The position numbers and the translations under genes are program-made. The notes under the pieces were generated by a model. The model had not been told where the DNA came from. It saw only the letters and a program-made list of their open reading frames with translations, and made no database searches. DNA of 64,000 bases from JAFALK01 sp036500605 (GTDB taxonomy: Bacteria; Pseudomonadota; Gammaproteobacteria; Burkholderiales; Burkholderiaceae_C), in the NCBI GenBank assembly GCA_036500605.1, contig DASYBU010000036.1, forward strand, positions 10,095 through 74,094, written 5' to 3'. Shown piece by piece: positions 45,259 through 55,252 of this stretch; the stretch's first letter is position 1, and every line of letters starts with the position of its first letter.

Positions 45259-46080
45259 TCACGCGAAGTCGCGCGCTTCCTCGACTTCGGTCCAGGCGAT
45301 GGCCTCTTCATCGCACAAGCGCTCGACGTGGGCCAGACCGATGGCCTGGGCCACGTCGTGAGGGAACTGCTCGAGCCGGGCGCTGCTCTTGATGCCCAGC
45401 TGATGCGCGCGGGCGCTCCAGCGCGCCAGGTAAAGCAGGCTCGACAGCGTGTGCTGGCCCCCGCCTTGCGGATCGCATTGATAGCGGAGCGCGTCGACGA
45501 TGCTCTCGGGAAACATCCAACGCGCGGCGAACGAGGCCCCGACTTCTGGATAGGCATAGCCCAATTCGGCGATTTGCGCCGCCTCGCGCTGCTCATCGGT
45601 GGCAAAAGCCGGCTGCAGGCTGGCCAGCGCAGGCATGGCCATCTTCATGATCAGATCGCCGACGCCGTGCAGCAGGCCGGCGGTGAAGGCAATGCCCTTG
45701 TCCTGCCCGAGTTCCTCGGCCAGGGAGCGCGCGATCTTCGCAACATCGATGCTGAAGCGCCAGAACTCGGGCATGTCCACGCCGGGCACATTCTTGAAGG
45801 CGCTGCCCACGGCCGCCGCCTGCACCAACTGGCGCGTGGCGATCAGGCCCAGCATGGTGGTGGCCACGTCGACCGTGCCGATGCGCTCACCGCTGGCGCG
45901 ATAGCGCGCGGAATTCACGAGGCGCAGGATGCGCACGGTCAGGCCCACTTCGCCCGACAGGAGCTCGTTGACCAGGCGCAGATCGGGCTCTTCCTTCTGC
46001 AGCTCGCCCAGGATGCGGCTGACGGCGACCGGCAACGAAGGAATCAAGGCATCGGTGGCGAGAAGGTCTTCGAGTTTCAT
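45259..46080 (-). CDS. HDOD-domain protein
   Basis: The 273-residue protein is one HDOD domain: LPSLPVAV-like PSLPVAVSRILGELQ, then LLSGEVGLTVRILRLVNSARY, TTMLGLIATRQLVQA, and GIAFTAGLLHGVGDLIMKMA, where the LLHGVGD segment replaces the HD metal pair of true HD phosphohydrolases. HDOD proteins act in signalling, often with c-di-GMP or chemotaxis proteins, without hydrolase activity. It lies next to tRNA-Gly and a diguanylate cyclase gene. Confidence 0.92.
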   Translation of the reverse strand: MKLEDLLATDALIPSLPVAVSRILGELQKEEPDLRLVNELLSGEVGLTVRILRLVNSARYRASGERIGTVDVATTMLGLIATRQLVQAAAVGSAFKNVPGVDMPEFWRFSIDVAKIARSLAEELGQDKGIAFTAGLLHGVGDLIMKMAMPALASLQPAFATDEQREAAQIAELGYAYPEVGASFAARWMFPESIVDALRYQCDPQGGGQHTLSSLLYLARWSARAHQLGIKSSARLEQFPHDVAQAIGLAHVERLCDEEAIAWTEVEEARDFA

Positions 46081-46133
46081 GGATTGCCTCGCGATGATTC
46101 AGGCAAGGGTAATGGGCTTCGAGGCCAGCGATG

Positions 46134-46207
46134 TGGAGCGGGATGCGGGAATCGAACCCGCGGCTCTAGCTTGGGAAGCTAGGGTATTGCCACTATACGA
46201 ATCCCGC
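46134..46207 (-). tRNA. tRNA-Gly (anticodon CCC)
   Basis: The 74-nt gene folds as a full cloverleaf with acceptor GCGGGAT paired to ATCCCGC, anticodon loop TTCCCAA (anticodon CCC), T-loop TTCGATT and an encoded CCA end. It stands alone between the HDOD and diguanylate cyclase genes. Confidence 0.97.
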
Positions 46208-46261
46208 GGCGAATGCATTCTAAGGCGTGCAAGCGCCGCGCCAGGGCCGGCGGCGTTCAGT

Positions 46262-47211
<950 letters not shown>

Positions 47212-47215
<4 letters not shown>

Positions 47216-50200
47216 GCGGCAATCTCTCGACCTTCCAGGGATGCAAGGGGCGCCTCGCGCAGCAAGGAGCGGCAATGGCCGGCGGCGCTGGCAAAGTCCA
47301 GGCCCGCGAGCGAAGCTTCAAGCGCCTCGGCGGTGGCCGGCCATTGCGCCCGCAGCGTGGTGCGCAGGGGCGCGTGACGGTCGAGCGCGGCCATGTCGGA
47401 GCCTTCGAGCAGGTCGATCAACTCCTGGAGCTGGGGCGCGATCTCGGTGTCGGCGCAGCCCGCACCGGCGCTCGAGTCGGGCACCACATGCAGTTGCAGC
47501 TGCGCGGCAAGCGTGCCCAGGGCCGCCAGTTGCTGGGCCAGCAGGAAGGCCCAGCGCTCGAGCCAATCCGCGCTCAGGGTCAAGCCGCCGTGCAGCGCCG
47601 TCTCCCCTTCCTGCGCCAGCGCCGCCAAGCCCCGCGCGCCGAGCTGTGCAGCCACACCGCGCAAGCCATGCAGGCCTTGCTGATCGGGTGGATCGCTCAA
47701 GGCTTTGGCGGCGTCGCTCAGGGCCTCGGCCATGTGCAGGAAGAGTTCGACATTGCCGGACAGGCGGCCCAGCGCTTCACCAAGTTCGATGCCCGAATCG
47801 CGAGCACGGGCCAGCAGATCGGCGGGCACGGGTTGAGCAGCCGCGCGCGGCGCAGGCACGGCACCCGCCACGCTGAGGCCGCAATGCCGCCGCAGCACCG
47901 CCACCACATGGTCGATGTCAAAGGGCTTGCCCACATGCTCGCTCATCCCCACGTCGAGGCAGGCTTGCCGGTCGCTGGCCATCGCATTGGCAGTCATCGC
48001 GATGATGGGCAGGGTCATGAACAGCTGGCGCCGGATCAGGCGCGTGGCCGTGTAGCCGTCCATCACGGGCATCTGCACGTCCATCAGCACCGCGTCGATA
48101 TGCGGCGGCCGGTTCTTCGATTGGGCGAGCAGGCTCAGGCCTTGCTGGCCATCGCCGGCCAGCAGCACCGCCGCACCCTCGGCCTCGAGCAGCTCACGCG
48201 CAACCTGCTGGTTGTTGGGGTTGTCTTCCACCACGAGCAGACGCAGGCCGGCAAGCCGATGCGAGGCGGGCTCATCCCTGCCGCTCGGCGGTGCCGGGAC
48301 GATTTCACGCAGGCCGGCGCGTGCGTCGGCCACCGCGTCGTGCAGCATGGAAGCAGTCACGGGCTTGACCAGGAAGCCATCGAGCAGGTTCTGCTCCTGT
48401 TCGTTGCGTTGCGCCAGCATCTCGCGCCCGTGGGCCGTCACCATCACCACCACGGGCGTGCCGGTGCCGGAGCTGCCGGACAGCGCGCGCAGCTCCCGGC
48501 TGGTCTGCCAGCCATCCATGCCCGGCATGACCCAGTCCACAAGCACGACTTCATACGGATTGCCGGCTTGCATCGCATCGCGCACGCGTTGCAAGGCGGT
48601 CACGCCGGAGTCGGCCGTGTCGACATGCCAGCCCAGCGATTGCGCCATCGCGCCCAGCATCATCCGCGCGGCGGCGTTGTCGTCCACCAGCAGCGCTCGC
48701 AAGCCTTGCGTGGGCGCCGCGCCCGATGCGCCCGATGCGCCTGCATGTGCGGCCGCGGGCTCGTGCAGCGGCAGGTGCAGGCGGAACGAGAAGCTGCTGC
48801 CCTTGCCAAGCGCGCTTTCCAGCATCAGCTCGCCGCCCATCATCTGCACCAGGCGCTGGCTGATCGCCAGGCCCAGGCCGGTGCCGCCGAAGCGCCGGGT
48901 GGTCGAAGCCTCGGCCTGGTTGAAGCCGGTGAAGATGCGCCGCTGGTGCTCGGGCGCGATGCCGATGCCGGTGTCGCGCACGGTGAACAGGAGCTCGACG
49001 TTGTGCTCGTCGCGCTCCAGCATGCGCAGCTGGAGCACGACCTCGCCGGCCTCGGTGAACTTGATCGCGTTGCCGGCGAGATTGATCAGCACCTGCTGCA
49101 GGCGCATCGCGTCGGCCACCACGCAGCGTGGCATCTTGGGGTCGACATCGAACAGCACTTCCACATTCTTGCGGCCCACGCTGGCGGCCAGGATGACGGA
49201 GAGCTCGCGCAGCAACTCGTCAATGCGCATCGGGTGCGGATCCAGCGTCATCTTGCCGGCCTCGACCTTCGAGAAATCGAGGATGTCGTTGAGCAGCCCG
49301 AGCAGCGAGCGCGCTGCGCCTTCGGCCTTGCCGACATAGTCCTGCTGGCGCGGACTCAGCGCGGTCTTCTGCAGCAGCTTGAGCATGCCGAGCACCGCGT
49401 TCATCGGCGTGCGGATCTCGTGGCTCATATTGGCCAGAAACTGGCCCTTGGCCCGCGAGGCCTTCTGCGCGGCCTCGGTCGCGTTCACGAGATCGGTGAT
49501 GTCAAAGCGGAAGCCAGCCGTGTGTCCATCGGGCAGGCGCCGCTCGATCAGGCGCAGCCAGCGGTTGTCGCTGCCGCTCTCGGAACGCAGTTGCTCGGTG
49601 GTGTTGCCGCCGCGGTGCTGGGCCAGGCGCGCGCTGATCCACGCCTCCGGCCCCTGCGAATGACGATGGGCCACATGATCGGGGCTGCGCGAGACACGCT
49701 CGCGGATCACATGCTCGAAGCTCACGCCGGCTTTCAGGATGTCGGCCACCTCGGCGCAATCGCTGCGGAACTTGTCGTTGCAGAAGACCAGGCGATCGTC
49801 GGGATCGAACAGCACGAAGGCCTCGTTGATCGCCTCCATGGCGCTGCGCAGCAGGCGTTCGCTGCGCAGCACTTCAGCCTCGAAGCGGCGGCGATCGCTG
49901 AGGTCCAGCATGGTGAAGATGAAGCCGCCGTCGGGCATCGCCGCGCCGCGGATCTCGATCGTCATGCCGTTGGGACGCTGGCGCTCGATCACGGTCTCAC
50001 CGGGGCGATCCGCGAAGCGCAGCAGCCTCTCGCGCGTCACGCGCGCGGCATCCCCCTCGCCGTACTCGCCCTTGCGGAAGTTGTATTCGACGAGCTCCGC
50101 GAAGGTGATCCGCGAGTTCGCGAAAAGCTCGTCAGGCAGATCCAGGAAGCGCCGGTAGAGCTGGTTGGCGGCCACCAGCTCCTGCTTGCCGTTCCAGACC

Positions 50201-50352
50201 GAGAGGCCGCAGGGGATGCATTCGACGACGCCGTTGAGGATCGCCTCGTTGCGGATCCTGGCGGTTTCGGCAGGGCTGAGCTCGCCGCGCCAGGCAGCCC
50301 GCGCGGCTCGCCAGGCGGCAATCCATCTGCCTTTGCGCTCCGACAACGGCAT
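47212..50352 (-). CDS. Hybrid histidine kinase with PAS, two receiver and Hpt domains
   Basis: The 1046-residue kinase has no clear membrane helix. In order: two PAS-like domains of the PAS_7 type (about 40-150 and 165-290), HisKA with H311 in SHEIRTPMNAVLG, HATPase (NLAGNAIKFTEAG, DTGIGIAPE, FGGTGLGLAIS), receiver 1 (LLVDDNAAARMML, VLVDWVMPGMDG), receiver 2 (LLVVEDNPNNQQVA, VLMDVQMPVMDG) and an Hpt domain with the acceptor His in LHGLRGVAAQLGARG. A full phosphorelay is thus on one chain, with the diguanylate cyclase next door as likely output. GGAGG lies nine bases before the ATG. Confidence 0.95.
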
Positions 50353-50423
50353 GCCAGTCCCCTCCGCGCTTCAGCGCGCGGTGCCGGAACAGTCTAGCGC
50401 CGAACTGTCAGGGATGTAACAGG

Positions 50424-52139
50424 TTACTTCCCCGCATCGTCGAGCTGCACGATGCGTCCCGGTTGGACATGTTCGACAGCCTCGGGATGCTCCGCCAGAT
50501 AGTCGATCAGCGCGTCGAGATCGACGCCCAGCACCTTGCGGTCGCGACCTTCGCGCAGCACCGCAAGGCTTTCGCCGCCGTCGGCCAGGAAGCCGTTGAC
50601 GACCACCCGGTAGTCGCGCGCCGGATCGAGCGGCTTGCCGTTCACCTGGATATCAAGCAGCTCCGCAACGCCATCGGCGTTACGGCGCCATTGGTAGCGC
50701 AGGCCGCCGGAAGGCTGCAGCAGGCGCGGCTGCGAGCCGGCTTTGGGCAGGCCGCGCTCCAGCACCTGGCGCAGTTGGGCGCCAGACAGGGTCAGCGCAA
50801 CCAGCTCGTTATGGAAAGGTTGGATGCTGAACAGGTCGCTGACGGTCACCGGCTTGCCGGGCTTGGGCGTCAGGTCGGTGCGGATGCCGCCGAGGTTGAT
50901 GAACGCCAGATCGGCCGGCCCCTGCTTGCGGGCATAGGCAAGCTGGGCGTCGGAGATCAGATTGCCCAGCGCGGCATCGCCGAACTTGCCTTCGGGCGTG
51001 CGGCGCAGGCCCTGCGTGATCATCGCCACCGGCCTGTTGCGGGCCGGCGCGGTCAGGTCAGCGGCCTTTTGTGCCAGCGCGGCAAAGGCGGGATCGGGCT
51101 CATAGGTGGCCTGCAGCACGGGTCGGTTGACGGCCTGTTCGTCCAGGACATGGCCGGCGTCGTCCACCTTGAGCGTGATCTGCGTGATCCAACCGCCGAA
51201 GCTGCCCGCCTGGGTCAGCAGGCGGCCATTGATCTTGCAGTTGTAGGCGCGATGGGTGTGGCCGCTGATGATCGCGGCGTAGGCCGGATCGAGCCGCTCG
51301 GCGATGTCAACACCGCGACCCTTGATGCCTGCGCAGACATAGCCGGGATCGTTGGCTTCGCCGTTGAACTCGGCGCCTTCGTGCATCACCGCCACCAGCA
51401 CCTTGGCCCCCTTGGCCTTGAGCTCCGGCACCAGCGCGTTGAGCGCATCAGCCTCGTCAATAAAGCGCAGGCCGACCATATTGCGAGCCAGCGAGTTGGC
51501 AGGGGTGTCGCGCGTGATCGCGCCGACAAAGGCCACGGGGACACCATCCACGTTCTTGATCACGTAGGACGGCAGCACAGGCTTGCCGGTTTGCTCGTCC
51601 AGCATATTGGCGGCGAGGAACGGGAAGCCCACGCCCCGATAGCCCGGCCAAGGACAGCCGGCGGCCGGACAAACACCGGCCGCCTTGCGCTTGAATTCGG
51701 CCAGGCCGGCATCGAGCTCATGGTTGCCCAGGGCCGAAGCGGTGAGATCGAGCTGGGCAAATGCGGCCAGTGTCGGCTCGTCGGCCAGCAGGGCGGAGAG
51801 CTGAGGCGAAGCGCCGATCAGATCGCCTGCGGCCACCAGCACCGAGCCCGGCTTTTCGGCTCGCATGTGCTTGATGGCGCTGGCCAGATAGGCGATGCCG
51901 CCGGCCGGCTGCGCGGTCTTCTGGCCGGTCTTGGTGTCCACAAGGCGCGGCATCAGCGGCGTTGGCGACTCCGACTGGATATTGCCGTGGAAATCGTTGA
52001 TGGCAAAGATGGTCAGTTCATGCAGCTTTGGCGCTTGCGCTGGCGGTGTGGACTCAGGCGCCGCACAAGCAGCCAGCAACAGGGTCACCCCCGAAACAAG
52101 CAAGCTGGCAGCAAGGTTGGGCAGGCGGTGGTGACTCAA
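50424..52139 (-). CDS. 5'-nucleotidase/UshA-family lipoprotein
   Basis: The product hydrolyses nucleotides outside the cytoplasm to nucleoside and phosphate, by family. It has the metallophosphatase motifs AINDFHGNIQ, VLVAAGDLIG, ALGNHELDAG, VAVMHEGAEF and ISGHTHRAYN, and a 5'-nucleotidase C-terminal domain (INLGGIRTDL, FSIQPFHNELV). I place the start at the TTG at 52139, seven bases after AGGAG: it gives 571 residues and a signal peptide ending in the lipobox LAAC (Cys25). The frame up to 52361 adds about 70 arginine-rich residues and no ribosome binding site. It diverges from the TonB receptor gene. Confidence 0.93.
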   Translation of the reverse strand: MSHHRLPNLAASLLVSGVTLLLAACAAPESTPPAQAPKLHELTIFAINDFHGNIQSESPTPLMPRLVDTKTGQKTAQPAGGIAYLASAIKHMRAEKPGSVLVAAGDLIGASPQLSALLADEPTLAAFAQLDLTASALGNHELDAGLAEFKRKAAGVCPAAGCPWPGYRGVGFPFLAANMLDEQTGKPVLPSYVIKNVDGVPVAFVGAITRDTPANSLARNMVGLRFIDEADALNALVPELKAKGAKVLVAVMHEGAEFNGEANDPGYVCAGIKGRGVDIAERLDPAYAAIISGHTHRAYNCKINGRLLTQAGSFGGWITQITLKVDDAGHVLDEQAVNRPVLQATYEPDPAFAALAQKAADLTAPARNRPVAMITQGLRRTPEGKFGDAALGNLISDAQLAYARKQGPADLAFINLGGIRTDLTPKPGKPVTVSDLFSIQPFHNELVALTLSGAQLRQVLERGLPKAGSQPRLLQPSGGLRYQWRRNADGVAELLDIQVNGKPLDPARDYRVVVNGFLADGGESLAVLREGRDRKVLGVDLDALIDYLAEHPEAVEHVQPGRIVQLDDAGK

Positions 52140-52218
52140 AGGACGACTCCTGTTGCGATGCGATAAGGCAAGGCGGCGGATCTTATGTCTGAAAAAGACC
52201 GTGCGGTGGACGCCACGG

Positions 52219-52235
52219 CTGTCACGAACTGTCAC
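52219..52235 (+). repeat. Tandem CTGTCAC repeat, Pho-box-like
   Basis: CTGTCACGAACTGTCAC holds two identical 7-bp units with a three-base spacer. The PhoB box uses the same heptamer type, CTGTCAT/C, but with a four-base A/T spacer (11-bp period), whereas the period here is 10. It lies 80 bases upstream of the 5'-nucleotidase start. Confidence 0.4.
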
Positions 52236-52391
52236 GGAGTCACAACATTTGGACGCGAGACTGCGCGTCGGGCTGACTGGACGGACAGCCCGGATCTTCC
52301 GAACCATCCGCGTTGCGGACGGCAATTCGCGCACGCAGCCACAAAGCCCAACCTTTTTCAATTGATGTTCACTTCATGTTGCAAAGAGCAC

Positions 52392-52407
52392 AAGTAAACG
52401 TTTGCGA
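52392..52407. promoter_or_regulatory. LacI/PurR-type operator candidate
   Basis: AAGTAAACGTTTGCGA is a near-palindrome around a central CG with the AAACGTTT core of LacI-family operators. Against the E. coli PurR consensus it fits at all but two or three positions. It is 170 bases upstream of the TonB-receptor gene. No LacI-family gene is in the window, so the regulator would be encoded elsewhere. Confidence 0.5.
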
Positions 52408-52577
52408 CCCCCGTCTTGGTTAAAGTAATGCTTTGTTAGTGAAGCTAGGGATTGCCCCTTTTTTTGCTCCGCGGATGCCCGTTTGCAGTCCATGTACGCC
52501 CGCAGATGATTCCCCGAGGTCTTGATTTTTATTTGAAACGCCCGCTCGCCTTGGCGGGCTCAACAGGAGTGATTGGG

Positions 52578-55136
52578 ATGACTGAACAGAAATTCGCCCG
52601 CTTTGCGCGGACGGCGCTGAGCCTGGCTGTGGCTGCGGTGGCAGCCTCGGCTGCACATGCGCAAACCACGGACACCGCCGCAGCCACCAGCGATGCCAAG
52701 CAAACCCAGGATGCGTCGCAAGGCCAGACCGCGCAGCGCGCGAATGCCTCCAGCACTTCCAACACGACGAACGCCAACTCCTCGAAGGCCACCATCGAAT
52801 CACTTGAAAAGGTGAACGTCGAAGGTCGCCAGACGCTCGGCGGCGGCCTGATGTCGGTGCAAGTCGCGCCCAAGGCCGTGTCCACGATCAGCCGCGCAGC
52901 CATCGAAGAAGCCGCAGCCGGCGTGAACTACGCGCAATTGATCGACACCATCCCTGGCGTCGTCGCCATCACCGACGACCCGAGCGGCCTGTTCGACGCC
53001 AACTACCAGATCCGCGGCTTCACCAACGACCAGATCGGCGTCACGGTGAACGGTGCTCCGGTCAACGACAGCGGCAACTACCGTGTCTATCCGACCGAGT
53101 ACGGCGACACGGAGAACATGAACGACATCACCGTGCTCCACGGCTACCCGGACGTGGACCAGGCCGTGGCCGGCGCGGCTGGCGGCTCGATCGCATGGTC
53201 GACCATCGACCCCTCGCACAAGTTCAGCGTCGACACCACGCTCTCCGGCGGCAACGCGAACTATCAACGTGAATTCATGCGCGTGCAGACCGGCGACCTC
53301 GGCCCGGTGCGCTCTTGGATTTCCTACTCGCACAACAGCACCAACGTGTGGCGCGGCTTGGGCGGCGCCCAGGTCTGGAAGGTGGACGGCAAGTCGGTGT
53401 GGACCATCGACGGCAACAACTCGATCACGGCCTCGTTGCAGTACAACCACCTGATCCGCACCGGCGGCTACCAGTTCGAAACGCAAGCGCAAGCGGCCGC
53501 GAACTACTACACCAACTACGACACCACGTACAACGGCACCAACACCAACTTCTACAAGCTGCACGTCAATCCGTTCAAGGATTACATGCTGAGCCTGGAT
53601 GGTGAGTTCACGCTGAACAACTCTCTGCACCTGACCGTGGTCCCCTACTTCCAGTACGGTTCCGGCGGCGGCGGCTCGGGCTACACGTTCACCGAAAATA
53701 CCGTGGCCGGCAACGTCGGCCGCTTCAGCTACGTCAACTACGACCTGGATGGCGATGGTGTCGTCACCAACGGCAAGAAGGTGATGACGTATGCCTACAG
53801 CGGTTCCCAAACCTGGCGTCCGGGTGTCATCGCCAAGCTGATCCAGGACTTCGGCGATACCGACACCCTGACGTACGGCGTCTGGTTCGAGCGGCCACGT
53901 CAGGAACAGAGCCAGAACTACTCCAAGGTGGATGCTAACGGCAATCCGCTGGACATCTGGGGCCAAAGCAATCTGATCAGCTACGTCAACGGCGGTGGCC
54001 CGCAGCTCAACTACCTCGACTACACCACCACCACGCTCAAGCGTGCCTTCATCAGCAATGAGTGGGCGCCGAACGACAAGTGGACGGTGACGGTGGCGGG
54101 TGCCTACACCGAGGTCGAGCGCAAGGGCTACGGCTACCAGCACTACGGCGCGCACGCAGCGTCGGCAAGCTCGGCCTATACCAACCAGTTCGGTGGCTAC
54201 GCCGATCACACCTGGAAGAAGTTCACCCCGTCGGCGGGCGTGAAGTTCCAGCTCGACCGTGCCAACCAGATCTTCCTGGGCTATGGCCGCAGCTTCCGCG
54301 CACCCGTCAACGGCGTGATCACGCAGAGCGATTCGGTGCGGGCGTTCTATGACCAGAACCCCAACGAAGTGGCCTTCAGCGGCTACACGGCGGCCCAACT
54401 GCAAGCGGCGCTGGACAACCTGTCCGTCAACAAGCCGGAAACTGCCGACACGGTGGACCTCGGCTGGCGTTACTACCAAGGCGCCTTCGCGGGCAGCCTC
54501 GACGCCTACGCCGCCAACCTGAAGAACAAGCAGGTGAATGGCTTCGACAGCGCCAGCGGCCAGACCGTGTACCTGGCGGTGCCGAAACTGCAGCAGCGCG
54601 GCTTCAACGCCGAAGGCAGCTACAAGCTGAATCGCAACCTGAGCATGTACGCGTCCTACGCGTTCACCAAGTCGACGATCATGCAGGACACCTTCGCTCT
54701 GGGCGACGGCACCTATCCCACCGCGGGCAAGTCGTTCGTGGACATCCCCAAGAACACCTTTGCGTTGGGCGCGAACTACCACCAGGGTCCGTTCTGGGTG
54801 GGCGTGAACGGCAAGTACCGCAGCGACTACTGGGCGGACTGGGTCAATACCGAAAAGGCTCCCGGCTACACCACCTTGAACCTCAACACCGGCTGGAACT
54901 TCGGCGATCTGGACGCCCATTTCCACAAGGTCAAGCTGAAGTTGAACGTGACCAACCTGACCGACAAGAAGGCGGCGACCTTTGCCAGCGCGACCAACTT
55001 CTTGTCGAACAACCCAGCTGGTACAGGTCAATTGATCGACTCGACCACCCACAAGGCCCTGTACGCCAGCGCTTCGACCTACAACCTGCTGGCTCCGCGC
55101 TCCTTCATGGTCACTGTGAGCGCTTCGTTCTACTGA
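52578..55136 (+). CDS. TonB-dependent outer-membrane receptor
   Basis: The 852-residue protein has a signal peptide cleaved after AHA (residue 28), a 40-residue Thr/Ser/Gln/Asn linker, a plug domain (IDTIPGVVAI, YQIRGFTNDQIGVTVNGAPV, ITVLHGYPDVDQAVAGAAGG) and a 22-strand-type barrel ending in Phe-Tyr (SFMVTVSASFY), the usual C-terminal outer-membrane signal. The start at 52578 follows CAGGAGTGATTGGG. The substrate is unknown; the neighbours (5'-nucleotidase, lamin-tail lipoprotein, S1/P1 nuclease) suggest nucleic-acid breakdown products or a phosphate-containing molecule. It is not a clear siderophore or cobalamin receptor from motifs alone. Confidence 0.93.
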   Translation: MTEQKFARFARTALSLAVAAVAASAAHAQTTDTAAATSDAKQTQDASQGQTAQRANASSTSNTTNANSSKATIESLEKVNVEGRQTLGGGLMSVQVAPKAVSTISRAAIEEAAAGVNYAQLIDTIPGVVAITDDPSGLFDANYQIRGFTNDQIGVTVNGAPVNDSGNYRVYPTEYGDTENMNDITVLHGYPDVDQAVAGAAGGSIAWSTIDPSHKFSVDTTLSGGNANYQREFMRVQTGDLGPVRSWISYSHNSTNVWRGLGGAQVWKVDGKSVWTIDGNNSITASLQYNHLIRTGGYQFETQAQAAANYYTNYDTTYNGTNTNFYKLHVNPFKDYMLSLDGEFTLNNSLHLTVVPYFQYGSGGGGSGYTFTENTVAGNVGRFSYVNYDLDGDGVVTNGKKVMTYAYSGSQTWRPGVIAKLIQDFGDTDTLTYGVWFERPRQEQSQNYSKVDANGNPLDIWGQSNLISYVNGGGPQLNYLDYTTTTLKRAFISNEWAPNDKWTVTVAGAYTEVERKGYGYQHYGAHAASASSAYTNQFGGYADHTWKKFTPSAGVKFQLDRANQIFLGYGRSFRAPVNGVITQSDSVRAFYDQNPNEVAFSGYTAAQLQAALDNLSVNKPETADTVDLGWRYYQGAFAGSLDAYAANLKNKQVNGFDSASGQTVYLAVPKLQQRGFNAEGSYKLNRNLSMYASYAFTKSTIMQDTFALGDGTYPTAGKSFVDIPKNTFALGANYHQGPFWVGVNGKYRSDYWADWVNTEKAPGYTTLNLNTGWNFGDLDAHFHKVKLKLNVTNLTDKKAATFASATNFLSNNPAGTGQLIDSTTHKALYASASTYNLLAPRSFMVTVSASFY

Positions 55137-55154
55137 TCTCGCATATCAAGCAGC

Positions 55155-55201
55155 GCGCCTGACGTTTGCCAGCCGGCCATGCCGGATCAAGAGTCAGGCG
55201 C
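55155..55201 (+). promoter_or_regulatory. Nested hairpin between receptor and lipoprotein genes
   Basis: GCGCCTGAC (55155-55163) and GTCAGGCGC (55193-55201) are perfect complements. They enclose a smaller CCGG-CCATG-CCGG hairpin (55173-55185). A TTTTT run starts nine bases downstream. This could be a partial terminator or an RNA stabiliser that sets different levels of the two proteins. Confidence 0.45.
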
Positions 55202-55252
55202 AGATTCAAGTTTTTCACCGGCAAATTTGCTGGTTTGGTGAGGAATCCCTTC

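Larger units (their letters stand above)
52140..52577. promoter_or_regulatory. 438-bp divergent regulatory region between 5'-nucleotidase and TonB receptor
   Basis: This interval has no convincing gene and is clearly richer in A+T than its surroundings in its second half. It contains a direct repeat (52219-52235), a LacI-type palindrome (52392-52407) and, just before the receptor's ribosome binding site CAGGAGT, a GCCCGC/GCGGGC hairpin (52540-52559). TTGCGA at 52402-52407 overlaps the palindrome and could be a -35 element with GTAATG-like sequence about 18 bp downstream, but no -10 box is strong. Confidence 0.6.

Noticed and set aside
47275..50397. Plus-strand open frame of 1040 codons opposite the hybrid kinase
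   Set aside because: Composition is Gln/His/Arg/Ala-rich without domains; the minus strand encodes a complete kinase.
52219..52235. Canonical Pho box
   Set aside because: The heptamers match but the 10-bp period differs from the 11-bp period of PhoB sites, so I list it only as Pho-box-like.
52800..55052. Minus-strand open frame of 750 codons opposite the TonB receptor
   Set aside because: Val/Arg/His-rich shadow; the receptor shows signal peptide, plug and barrel.
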